A stretch of 43,209 nt of DNA. Origin: Rhodocyclales bacterium. GTDB taxonomy: Bacteria; Pseudomonadota; Gammaproteobacteria; Burkholderiales; Rhodocyclaceae. This document shows positions 9,944 to 17,223 of this stretch, one piece after another. The stretch is from NCBI GenBank assembly GCA_016192435.1, contig JACPUD010000045.1:1-43209 (forward strand), read 5' to 3'. Below the pieces are notes generated by a model. That model had not been told where the DNA came from. It made no database searches and was given only the letters and a program-made list of their open reading frames with translations. The position numbers and the translations under genes were made by a program. How positions within the stretch are numbered: position 1 is the first letter of the stretch; each line of letters starts with the position of its first letter.

Positions 9944-10726
9944 TCAGTCTTCCAGTTCCGACTTGGCCAGTTCGACGTCGAGCCTTTCCATGGCATCGAC
10001 CGGGGTCGCCGCCGCGGCCTTTTCGTAGAGCTTGACGGCTTCGTCCATGCGGGCCTGGCCGAACAGCATGACCAGCGCATTGGCGTATTCGATGCAGGCG
10101 ATGGCGGAATCGGGTGCAAGCTTCAACGCCGTCTCGAAGTGCTTGACCGCCACGTCCTTGCTCGCGCCGTAGGTCAGCTTGCCGATCATGGCGCCGACCT
10201 TGTCCACCACCTCGGCATGGTAGGCGCCCAGCGCGCTGTGCGCGTCGGCATGCTTGGGATCGAGCTTGATGGCGGTTTCCAGCGCGGTCTTGATCTTGCC
10301 GCCGAGGCCCTGCGCCAGCGCCTTGACCACCGAGATGCCCTGGCTGTAGCGGCCCAGCGCATAGGCCTGGATGTAATAGGCATTGGCGTTCTTCGGCTGC
10401 GCCTGCTGCAGTTCCTCGCAGCGCCCGGATATCTCCTGGAACAGCGTCAGCTTGCGCTTGTCGTCCGTCTCCAGGTAGTTGGCATAAATCATCGCCGCCT
10501 TGTTGGCCGCGTTGTAGCCGTCGAGGCCGGCCGCCAGTCCCGCCTCCAGGGCCTGGTGGAACTCGCCCTGATGATGCAGGCGCCAGGCCTCCTGCACGGC
10601 GGCGTCGGCCGGGAAGGCTTCGCGGTCGCCGCGATGCAGGCGTTCCCAGTTTTTCTTCAGTGCTGCGCCGGCGAATACATATGCCTTGTCCGCATAGGGA
10701 AATTTCTTCCAGGCCGCTTTTGCCAT
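9944..10726 (-). CDS. TPR-repeat protein of unknown function
   Basis: A 260-residue soluble protein with helical tetratricopeptide-like repeats. Examples are NANAYYIQAYALGRYSQG, TALETAIKLDPKHADAHSALGAYHAEV and HFETALKLAPDSAIACIEYANALVMLFG followed by AVKLYEKAAAATP. No signal peptide or catalytic motif is visible. GGAGGAG lies 7-13 bp before the ATG. It follows the TetR gene by 16 bp and is probably its operon partner, and it is convergent with the WS/DGAT gene, ending 6 bp from it. A protein-protein interaction role, possibly in lipid or granule handling, is inferred from position only. Confidence 0.8.
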   Translation of the reverse strand: MAKAAWKKFPYADKAYVFAGAALKKNWERLHRGDREAFPADAAVQEAWRLHHQGEFHQALEAGLAAGLDGYNAANKAAMIYANYLETDDKRKLTLFQEISGRCEELQQAQPKNANAYYIQAYALGRYSQGISVVKALAQGLGGKIKTALETAIKLDPKHADAHSALGAYHAEVVDKVGAMIGKLTYGASKDVAVKHFETALKLAPDSAIACIEYANALVMLFGQARMDEAVKLYEKAAAATPVDAMERLDVELAKSELED

Positions 10727-10742
10727 GATGGGTCTCCTCCGC

Positions 10743-11393
10743 TCAGTCAGTCAGGTAGTTTTTCGACAGCGCGACGAACAGCTCGCGCGAATGCCCCGCC
10801 AGATAGGGCGCAGCGAGCGCCATGACCTGGAAGGCGCCGCGCGCCAGGCTCTTGTCGTCGATCTTTTTCCGCGGGTCGCTGACGAACTCGAACGACAGCC
10901 AGTAAGTCGCGACCACGGTCATGTTGATGGCCAGCGCCTGGATTTCCGCCGGGCTGGCCCGCATGTCGCCGGTGGACACCAGACCGCGGCAGATCACCGC
11001 GGCGGTGTGCACTTTATGCGCGACGATGCGCTTGAAGTGGGTTTCGAGCACCCGGTTGCGCGACAGCAGCTCGTTGATGTCGCGATAGAGAAAGCGGTAG
11101 CGCCAGATGCCCTCGAATACCAGGTGCAGGAACAGCCAGATGTCCTCCACGTTCGGCGCTCGCCGCGCCGGCGCCGCCAGGGTTTCCTCGATGCCGCGCT
11201 CGAAATCGGCGAACAGGGACTCGATGATCTCGTCCTTGTTGTGGAAGTGGTAATAGAGGTTGCCCGGGCTGATGCCCATTTCGTCGGAAATCAACTGGGT
11301 CGTGACGTTCGGCTCGCCGAACTCGTTGAACAGCGTCAGCGCGGTTTCCAGGATGCGCTCGCGCGTGCGGCGCTTGGGCTTCTTTTCGCTCAT
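10743..11393 (-). CDS. TetR/AcrR-family transcriptional regulator
   Basis: A 216-residue regulator. The N-terminal helix-turn-helix spans about residues 10-56: TRERILETALTLFNEFGEPN, then TTQLISDEMGISPGNLYYHFHNKDEII, a textbook TetR recognition helix. The C-terminal ligand domain (IWLFLHLVFEGIWRYRFLYRDINELLSRN) resembles the TetR C-terminal family often found near fatty-acid and PHA genes. It lies between the phasin and the TPR gene on the same strand. Its ligand is unknown; acyl-CoA is a reasonable guess given the neighbours. A palindrome GGTCA-N6-TGACC at 12052-12067, between phasin and acyl-CoA reductase, is one candidate operator. Confidence 0.92.
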   Translation of the reverse strand: MSEKKPKRRTRERILETALTLFNEFGEPNVTTQLISDEMGISPGNLYYHFHNKDEIIESLFADFERGIEETLAAPARRAPNVEDIWLFLHLVFEGIWRYRFLYRDINELLSRNRVLETHFKRIVAHKVHTAAVICRGLVSTGDMRASPAEIQALAINMTVVATYWLSFEFVSDPRKKIDDKSLARGAFQVMALAAPYLAGHSRELFVALSKNYLTD

Positions 11394-11447
11394 CGATCAC
11401 CAGTCCCGAACAGTCCGGCGAGGATAGCAGAAACCGGCGGCCGGCCC

Positions 11448-11475
11448 GGCGTCGGGCGGCACGGCGCCCGACGCC
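11448..11475 (-). terminator. GC hairpin after the phasin gene
   Basis: A perfect 10-bp stem, GGCGTCGGGC (11448-11457) with GCCCGACGCC (11466-11475), and an 8-nt loop lie 10 bp past the phasin stop. No T-tract follows, so it may be a weak or Rho-assisted terminator or a 3'-end stabiliser that separates phasin output from the TetR gene. Confidence 0.45.
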
Positions 11476-11485
11476 GCCATGCCGT

Positions 11486-11953
11486 TCAGGAAGCCGACTT
11501 GGCTGCAGGCTTCCTCGGTACAGCCTTCTTCGCTGCCACTGCCGGCCTGGCGGCTGGCTTGGCAACCGCGGCCTTGCCGAGTTTGTCCACCGCGGCCTGC
11601 AACTCGGCGACGCGCTTGGTCAGCGCCGCGACATCGTCCCTGGTCGGCACGCCCAGGCTGTGCAGCGACCGGGCGACGCGATTCTCGAATACCTGTTCCA
11701 GCTTGTCCCAGGTGCCGGTCGCCTTGGAGGCCATTTCCGTGACCTTCTCTTCGGCCACCTTGCGGGTGGTCTTCTGGATCGTCTCGCCCTCGCGCACCAG
11801 CGCATCGAATACCTTGTTGCCTTCCTCCTGCGCCTTGGCAAACGCGCCGAGTCCGGCCAGCCAGATCTGCTGCGCGGATTCGCGAATGGTGGCGGAAAGC
11901 TGACTGTCCTTGCCGACGGTTCTGAGTTTCTTGACCACGAGTTTCTTGACCAT
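11486..11953 (-). CDS. PHA granule-associated phasin (PhaI/PhaF-like)
   Basis: A 155-residue phasin. MVKKLVVKKLRTVGKDSQLS and then SAQQIWLAGLGAFAKAQEEG with KVFDALVREGETIQKTTR match the poly(hydroxyalkanoate) granule-associated family. A leucine-zipper-like segment (VAALTKRVAELQAAVDKLG, about residues 105-123) precedes a basic Lys/Ala/Pro tail (AKPAARPAVAAKKAVPRKP). In PhaF-type proteins such tails bind DNA and help distribute granules, while the N-terminal part coats the polymer. The start at 11953 has AGGAGA just upstream; an earlier non-ATG start adds nine poorly fitting residues. It sits about 17 kb from phaC, beside the wax-ester genes, so it may also coat neutral-lipid inclusions. Confidence 0.9.
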   Translation of the reverse strand: MVKKLVVKKLRTVGKDSQLSATIRESAQQIWLAGLGAFAKAQEEGNKVFDALVREGETIQKTTRKVAEEKVTEMASKATGTWDKLEQVFENRVARSLHSLGVPTRDDVAALTKRVAELQAAVDKLGKAAVAKPAARPAVAAKKAVPRKPAAKSAS

Positions 11954-12000
11954 GGAGATCTCCTGAAATGACTGGTTCACGGGCCCGGCGTCGAGACCGC

Positions 12001-12067
12001 GGCAGACGCCCTGTCTGCCTTGACGCGCAGTCTAGCGAGTCCGATTAGAGAGGTCACACTAATGACC
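12001..12067. promoter_or_regulatory. Divergent control region between phasin and acyl-CoA reductase
   Basis: Three elements lie in this 206-bp intergenic region. A perfect hairpin, GGCAGAC (12001-12007) with GTCTGCC (12013-12019), would fall in the phasin 5' leader. A palindrome GGTCA-N6-TGACC spans 12052-12067. Candidate promoters are GTGACC-N17-TAGACT on the minus strand toward the phasin and TTGACG (12020-12025)-N17-GATTAG (12043-12048) toward the reductase. The palindrome overlaps the phasin -35 and the predicted reductase start site, so one regulator could control both genes. The -10 boxes are weak matches; the palindromes are plain in the sequence. Confidence 0.45.
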
Positions 12068-12159
12068 CGGGCCGAACCCGCGGGCGCTCCGGCTTCTGTA
12101 TCATTCCGCGGACGAGTATTCCATCGGGCCACAGTTCAAACAATAACGAGGAGGCAGCA

Positions 12160-14145
12160 ATGATCTATTTCGTTACCGGGGCAACCGGGTTCATCGGCAA
12201 GCGACTGGTTGCCAAACTGCTGGAAAAGCCGGCAGCCACCGTCTACTTCCTGACTCGCGACAAGAGCCCCGAACGCCTGGATGCGCTGTACGGCTTCTGG
12301 CAGACCGACAAGAGCCGCGCCATCCCCGTCGTCGGCGACCTGCGCCAGCCCGGCCTCGGCGTCGGCAAGGCCGACCTCAAGAAGCTCAAGGACAAGGTCG
12401 ACCACTACTACCACCTCGCCGCCGTGTATGACCTCAAGGCCAGCGCCGCCGAGCAGATGGCGGCCAATGTCGATGGCACACGCCATGCTGTCGAACTGGC
12501 GCAGCAGATCGACGCCGGCTGCTTCCACCATGTCAGTTCGATTGCCGCCGCGGGTCTGTTCGAGGGCATCTTCCGCGAAGACATGTTCGAGGAAGCGGAG
12601 AACCTCGACCATCCCTACTTCGGCACCAAGCACGAGTCCGAACGCATCGTGCGTGCCGAATGCAAAACCCCCTGGCGCGTCTATCGACCCGGCGTGGTGG
12701 TCGGCGATTCGCGCACCGGCGAAGCGGAGAAGATCGACGGTCCCTACTACTTCTTCAAGCTGATCCAGAAGATGCGCGGCATGCTGCCGCCCTGGATGCC
12801 CAGCATCGGCCTCGAAGGCGGCCGCATCAACATCGTCCCGGTGGATTTCGTGGTCGACGCCCTGGCCTACCTCTCGCACCAGAAGAACCTCGACGGCCGC
12901 TGCTTCCACCTCACCGATCCGCACCCGATGCGCGTCGGCGACGTGCTCAACATCTTCGCCCGCGCCGGCCATGCGCCGGAGATGGGCATGCGCATCAACG
13001 CCGCGCTGCTCGGCTTCATCCCGCGCAGCGTGCGCAAGAGCCTGATGGCGCTGACCCCGGTGCGCCGCATCCGCAACGCCGTGATGAAGGATCTCGGCCT
13101 GCCCGAAGACGTCATGCAGTTCATCAATTACCCGACCCGCTTCGACTGCAAGGAAACCCAGAAAGCCTTGGCCGGCAGCGGCATCTCGGTGCCGCCGCTC
13201 GACAGCTACGCCTGGAAGCTGTGGGACTACTGGGAACGCCGCATGGACCCCGACCTGTTCATCGACCGCAGCCTGAAGGGCCGCGTCGGCGGCAAGGTGG
13301 TGCTGATCACCGGCGGTTCCAGCGGCATCGGCAAGGCGGCGGCATTCAAGATCGCGGCGGCCGGTGCGATCACCCTGATCGTCGCGCGCGACAAGGAAAA
13401 ACTGGACGAAACCGTGGCCGAAGCCAAGGCGCAGGGACTCACGCTGATTCCTTACTCCGCCGACGTCGCCGACGAGACGCAATGCGCCGAGGTGGTGCGT
13501 CGCGTCATCGAGCAACACGGCGGCGTCGACATCCTGGTGAACAACGCCGGCCGCTCGATCCGCCGCGGCATCGAGAACTCCTTCGACCGCATGCACGATT
13601 TCGACCGCACCATGCAGGTCAATTATTTCGGCTCGCTGCGCCTGACCATGGGCCTGCTGCCGAAGATGATCGAGAAGCATGCCGGCCACATCATCAACAT
13701 TTCCTCGATCGGCGTGCTGACCAATGCCCCGCGCTTCTCCGCCTACGTCGCCTCGAAGGCCGCGCTGGACGCCTGGACGCGCTGCGCGGCCTCCGAATTC
13801 GTCGATCGCGGCATCGAGTTCACCACCATCAACATGCCGCTGGTGAAGACGCCGATGATCGCCCCGACCAAGCTCTACGACCACGTCCCGACCCTGACCC
13901 CGGACGATGCCGGTGACATGATCGTGGACGCCGTCGTGAACCGGCCGGTGCGCATCGCGACGCGGCTCGGCATCTTCGGCCAGGTATTGCATGCGGCGGC
14001 GCCGCGCGTGGCGCAGATCATCATGAACACCACCTACCGGATGTTCCCCGACTCGTCGGCGGCTAAGGGCAAGGGCGACGCACCGGCCATGCCCTCGGCC
14101 GACCAGATCGCGTTCACCCAGTTGATGCGCGGCATCCACTTCTGA
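12160..14145 (+). CDS. Two-domain fatty acyl-CoA reductase, alcohol-forming (Marinobacter Maqu_2220 type)
   Basis: A 661-residue protein with two Rossmann reductase domains. The first has TGATGFIGKRLV (GxxGxxG, residues 7-13) and an extended-SDR Y153-x3-K157 in HPYFGTKHESE. The second has VLITGGSSGIGKAAAF (about 380-396), NNAGRSIRRGIENSF and the catalytic Y529-x3-K533 in FSAYVASKAAL. Length, domain order and signatures such as GPYYFFKLIQKMR, EGGRINIVPVDFVVDAL and FINYPTRFD match, from memory, the Marinobacter enzyme that reduces fatty acyl-CoA through the aldehyde to the alcohol with NADPH. That reaction supplies alcohol for wax esters. GAGGAGG precedes the ATG. WS/DGAT and ACBP lie upstream; a catabolic operon converges on its 3' end. 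It could be annotated simply as an SDR, but the full-length match makes the specific call likely. Confidence 0.93.
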   Translation: MIYFVTGATGFIGKRLVAKLLEKPAATVYFLTRDKSPERLDALYGFWQTDKSRAIPVVGDLRQPGLGVGKADLKKLKDKVDHYYHLAAVYDLKASAAEQMAANVDGTRHAVELAQQIDAGCFHHVSSIAAAGLFEGIFREDMFEEAENLDHPYFGTKHESERIVRAECKTPWRVYRPGVVVGDSRTGEAEKIDGPYYFFKLIQKMRGMLPPWMPSIGLEGGRINIVPVDFVVDALAYLSHQKNLDGRCFHLTDPHPMRVGDVLNIFARAGHAPEMGMRINAALLGFIPRSVRKSLMALTPVRRIRNAVMKDLGLPEDVMQFINYPTRFDCKETQKALAGSGISVPPLDSYAWKLWDYWERRMDPDLFIDRSLKGRVGGKVVLITGGSSGIGKAAAFKIAAAGAITLIVARDKEKLDETVAEAKAQGLTLIPYSADVADETQCAEVVRRVIEQHGGVDILVNNAGRSIRRGIENSFDRMHDFDRTMQVNYFGSLRLTMGLLPKMIEKHAGHIINISSIGVLTNAPRFSAYVASKAALDAWTRCAASEFVDRGIEFTTINMPLVKTPMIAPTKLYDHVPTLTPDDAGDMIVDAVVNRPVRIATRLGIFGQVLHAAAPRVAQIIMNTTYRMFPDSSAAKGKGDAPAMPSADQIAFTQLMRGIHF

Positions 14146-14168
14146 GAAAGCGCTGGCGCTACGGCGCC
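14144..14168 (+). repeat. Dispersed repeat copy 2
   Basis: The sequence GAGAAAGCGCTGGCG followed by CTACGGCGCC shares GCGCTGGCGCTACGGCGC with the copy at 5104. It overlaps the reductase stop and the stop region of the convergent lipase gene, and again has the GCGC-TACG-GCGC hairpin. It may end transcription in both directions. Confidence 0.5.
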
Positions 14169-15070
14169 TCCAGTACCTTCAGCAATTCGTCGCACAGCCG
14201 CGGCGAAACGGCCATGCCGACATGGCCGACGCCGCCGATGGCGATGTTGGTGGCGCCCTCCAGCCGCGTGGCGGCTTGCTGTGGGTAGACGTAGTTGTCG
14301 TGGCAGCTGTAGATCGACACCGCGCCTTGCGGAAGAACATCCCGCGCCGCGAGCTCGCTCAGCCAGGAACTGCCGAGGCACATCTGGCGCGCGTTGGGGC
14401 CCAGGCCCAGACGCGCCAGGCGCGTGCCCTGATGCGGCGTACCGAGCGTGATCATGCGCGCCACCTTGGCCTTGCCGTGACGCCGCAGGTAAGCGCGGAT
14501 GGCCAGGCCGCCCATGCTGTGGCCGACCAGGATCAGTTGCGGCGCGTCGGTGGCGGCCAGCACCTCGTCGATGCGCCGCGCGATGCCGTCTGCGTAGCCG
14601 TCGATATCTGAAAACACCGGCTCCAGGTTGTGCGTGGCCACGGTCCAGCCGGCGGCTTCAAGCTTGCGCCGCAGCCAGAACCAGAAGCCGCGATTGCACT
14701 GGTAGCCGTGGATCAGCAGCAGAGGCGTGCGCCGCGTCGCGCAATGCGCCAGGCGGTCCGGCCCGAGCCAGAATTTCTCGAAAGGCTGCACCACGGTAAA
14801 CAGCAGAATCAATGCGGCATAGTCCTCCAGCACCATGCGCAGCGCCTGCAGCGGGCCGAGGCGCAGACTCCCGGGCACGCTGCGTCCCGCTCCCAGCATC
14901 AGGCCGAAGCTCAGCAGCACGAAGTACAGGCGCATGGCGAGAGCGCCTGCCAGCCCCATTCCGACCGCCTGCAGCGGCGTCCATCCGCCGCGCGATGCCA
15001 GCCAGCTGCCCAGCAGAGTGTAGAACAGCAGTTCGCCGCACAGCAGCCAGCGCAATTGGCGTGCCGCCAT
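14159..15070 (-). CDS. Membrane-anchored lipase/esterase (alpha/beta-hydrolase)
   Basis: A 303-residue protein. Three hydrophobic segments occupy roughly residues 5-110 (LLCGELLFYTLLGSWLA, GLAGALAMRLYFVLLSFGLML, DYAALILLFTVVQPF). The hydrolase fold follows, with TPLLLIHGYQCNRGFW (oxyanion region), LILVGHSMGGLAIRAYLRRHG (Ser185) and TLGTPHQGTRLARLG. A His in GGVGHVGMA is probably catalytic. It is the last gene of the ALDH - small subunit - GMC - lipase operon. The ATG at 15070 was chosen; a TTG at 15076 is possible. A membrane lipase beside alcohol- and aldehyde-oxidising enzymes fits hydrolysis of wax esters or other lipids. The substrate is not shown by the sequence. Confidence 0.88.
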   Translation of the reverse strand: MAARQLRWLLCGELLFYTLLGSWLASRGGWTPLQAVGMGLAGALAMRLYFVLLSFGLMLGAGRSVPGSLRLGPLQALRMVLEDYAALILLFTVVQPFEKFWLGPDRLAHCATRRTPLLLIHGYQCNRGFWFWLRRKLEAAGWTVATHNLEPVFSDIDGYADGIARRIDEVLAATDAPQLILVGHSMGGLAIRAYLRRHGKAKVARMITLGTPHQGTRLARLGLGPNARQMCLGSSWLSELAARDVLPQGAVSIYSCHDNYVYPQQAATRLEGATNIAIGGVGHVGMAVSPRLCDELLKVLEAP

Positions 15071-15082
15071 CGCCAACTCTCA
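15059..15082 (-). repeat. Degenerate dispersed repeat at the lipase start
   Basis: On the minus strand the junction reads GAGAGTTGGCG then ATGGCGGCACG. This resembles the repeat consensus GAGAGTTGGCGCTGGCG-N-CACGGCG, with the lipase ATG in place of CTG. It lies across the GMC stop and the lipase start. The match is imperfect and may be chance. Confidence 0.35.
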
Positions 15083-16690
15083 GGCCAGGGGCGCCGCGGC
15101 GCGGCCGGTCAGCGCCCTGGCCAGCGCCGAGATGTTGCGTGCGACGATGCCATACACCGACTGCTGCGGATTGGCGCCGATGCTGGTGGGGAACAGCGAA
15201 CCGTCGGCCACCGTCAGATTGCCCAGTTGGTGGTGGCGCCCGCGCGGATCGACCACCGACCTGGCGGAATCCGGACCCATGGCGCAGCCGCCCATGACAT
15301 GGGCGCTGACCACGCGCATCGAGAGCAGTTGCATCGGCAACTGCGCGATGCCCTGCTTCGCCGCCGCCCAACTGTCCCAGCCGGCGCACTCCTCGTGCAC
15401 CGCATAGACCTTCTTCGCGCCCGCCGCGAACTGGATCTCGGCCATGGAGAGCAGGGCGCGCCGCGCGCCGTCCCAGATCACGTCGTCGAGCGGGTAGTCG
15501 AGCAGCGGCGTGCCGTCGTCGCGCAGGCGCACCTGGCCGCCGCCGCTGGCGGCATTGAAGCCGTCGCGCAGCAGCGCGAGCAAGACATGGGCGTTATTGA
15601 ACTGCTGCATCAGGGCGGCATGGCCGGCGCCGAAGCCCTGCAGCGTGGTGGCGAACAGCACCGGATGCAGCGGCGGCGCTTCGAGCTTGTAGCCCAACGG
15701 TCCGGCTATCGGCAGATTGTCGAGGAAGTGATCGGAATACAGGCTTTGCGGCGCGCCGGCGTGACCGTCGACCGGGCTGTCCATCAGTGCCGAACTGATC
15801 ACCGTCGGATGCAGGAAGGTGCGCCGGCCGAGCTGGCCCGAAGGGTCGGGCGCGGCGCTCCTGAGCAGCAGCGCCGGGCTGCCGATGGCGCCGCCGGCGA
15901 GCACGAAATGCTTTGCCCGCAGCAGTATGCGGCGCGCCTGCGGATGTATGCCGGCCGCATCCATGGCGCGGCATTCGAGGGCGGTGACCTTGTCCCCGTC
16001 AAACAGCAGGCGTTCGGCGCGCAGGCCGGAATAGATCTTCGCGCCGTGATCGAGCGCGGCCGGCAAGGTGGTCACCAGCATTGACTGCTTGGCGTTGGTC
16101 GGGCAGCCGGTGCCGCAGTAGCCGAGGTTCCAGCAGCCATTGACGTTGCGCCGTATCACTTGCGTGGCGATGCCGAGCTTGCTCGCACCCGTGCGCAGCA
16201 GTTCGTTGTTGGCATTCGGCGGCACATACCAGGCGCTGATCGACAGCCTCCGTTCGACCATCTCGAACCAGGGCAGCAAGGCTTCCTGCGTGTAATCGGC
16301 GAGGCCGAACTGGCGCTGCCAGAAGTCCAGCGTGGCCGGCGGCGTGCGAAAGCTGCTGGTCCAATTGACCGTGGTCGAACCGCCGACACAGCGCCCCTGC
16401 AAAATGTTGACGCCCTTGTCGGCCGTCTTGCGCGCCGCGGACTCCTGGTAAAGCTGCGGGTAGGCCTCGGCCTCGCGCATGTGGAAATCCGCGGTCGAGC
16501 GCAGCGGTCCCTCTTCGACCACGATCACGGAGAGGCCCGACCTGGCCAGGATCTCGGCGCTGATGCCGCCGCCGGCGCCGCTGCCGACGATCACCACGTC
16601 GGCCTCATCTTCGCGGTCGTCCTCCAGCCGTGCCGCGTCGACGACTTTCCAGCCCTTGGCCATGCCTTCCCGATACGGATCCTTGATCAT
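15080..16690 (-). CDS. GMC-family FAD oxidoreductase, probable fatty-alcohol oxidase/dehydrogenase
   Basis: A 536-residue flavoprotein. The FAD-binding motif is DVVIVGSGAGGGISAEILARSG (G36-x-G38-x-x-G41). The GMC signature is GRCVGGSTTVNWTSSFRTP, and the C-terminal catalytic region holds SAHVMGGCAMGPDSAR (His464) and TSIGANPQQSVYGIVARN. A cysteine-rich loop, CWNLGYCGTGCPTNAKQS (about residues 187-204), resembles that of long-chain alcohol oxidases. It starts inside the preceding gene by an ATGA overlap, so translation is coupled to the Tat-signal small subunit. That arrangement resembles gluconate-dehydrogenase-like complexes, and the GMC subunit may be exported with its partner. The neighbouring ALDH and acyl-CoA reductase favour a long-chain alcohol substrate, which is an inference. 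Other alcohols or sterols are possible. Confidence 0.88.
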   Translation of the reverse strand: MIKDPYREGMAKGWKVVDAARLEDDREDEADVVIVGSGAGGGISAEILARSGLSVIVVEEGPLRSTADFHMREAEAYPQLYQESAARKTADKGVNILQGRCVGGSTTVNWTSSFRTPPATLDFWQRQFGLADYTQEALLPWFEMVERRLSISAWYVPPNANNELLRTGASKLGIATQVIRRNVNGCWNLGYCGTGCPTNAKQSMLVTTLPAALDHGAKIYSGLRAERLLFDGDKVTALECRAMDAAGIHPQARRILLRAKHFVLAGGAIGSPALLLRSAAPDPSGQLGRRTFLHPTVISSALMDSPVDGHAGAPQSLYSDHFLDNLPIAGPLGYKLEAPPLHPVLFATTLQGFGAGHAALMQQFNNAHVLLALLRDGFNAASGGGQVRLRDDGTPLLDYPLDDVIWDGARRALLSMAEIQFAAGAKKVYAVHEECAGWDSWAAAKQGIAQLPMQLLSMRVVSAHVMGGCAMGPDSARSVVDPRGRHHQLGNLTVADGSLFPTSIGANPQQSVYGIVARNISALARALTGRAAAPLA

Positions 16691-17223
16691 GATTTCACCA
16701 GTGCGGGCGGACCGGGGTAGCCGATCGCCGTCCAGGATTGCGGATCGGCATACCAGGCGCCGAGCACCAGATCGTGCAGGGCCTGATAACCCGATTTCAG
16801 AAGGTCGAGGCGGCTGTGCTGCCAGCGCCTGAGGAAGCCTTCGATCTCGGCCGCGCCGGCCTGATCCCAGGCCGGCGTGAGGCCAGCGACCGCGATGCGG
16901 GTCGGCGCGAAGGCCAGCAGCGCGAAGAGTTCCGCGACTTCCTTTTGCGACGTCGCGCTCAGCGCGCCGACCGCCTGCGCCACGCCCCTGACGATGCGCT
17001 CCAGTGCCGCGGCGCGCTCGGCGCCGCTCGGAAAGGCGCCCTGCAAGATCACCGGTGCGATCGCTGGAATCACCGTGCGCAAGGAGGCGTCGAGCGGATT
17101 GCCGGCCACCAGCGCCTGCTTGCCGGCACGGTCCAGCGGCTTCTGGAAATACGCCGCGGCGGCCAGCAGCAGCGCACCGGCGATGCCGGTCTTGATGAAC
17201 TGGCGTCGGCTGAACATCGCCAT
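16687..17223 (-). CDS. Tat-signal small subunit, gluconate 2-dehydrogenase subunit 3-like
   Basis: A 178-residue protein beginning MAMFSRRQFIKTGIAGALLLAAAAYF, a clear twin-arginine signal (S-R-R-x-F-I-K plus hydrophobic stretch). The rest is helical and resembles the small subunit found with membrane-bound GMC dehydrogenases (gluconate 2-dehydrogenase subunit 3 family). Such subunits usually carry the Tat signal and bring the flavin subunit across the membrane. ATGA overlaps join it to both the upstream ALDH gene and the downstream GMC gene. No cytochrome c subunit is nearby, so the electron acceptor is not apparent. Confidence 0.82.
   Translation of the reverse strand: MAMFSRRQFIKTGIAGALLLAAAAYFQKPLDRAGKQALVAGNPLDASLRTVIPAIAPVILQGAFPSGAERAAALERIVRGVAQAVGALSATSQKEVAELFALLAFAPTRIAVAGLTPAWDQAGAAEIEGFLRRWQHSRLDLLKSGYQALHDLVLGAWYADPQSWTAIGYPGPPALVKS

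Noticed and set aside
12136-14139. A 667-codon open frame antisense to the acyl-CoA reductase
   Set aside because: The plus strand encodes a full-length two-domain reductase; the antisense product is low-complexity His/Asp/Gly-rich.
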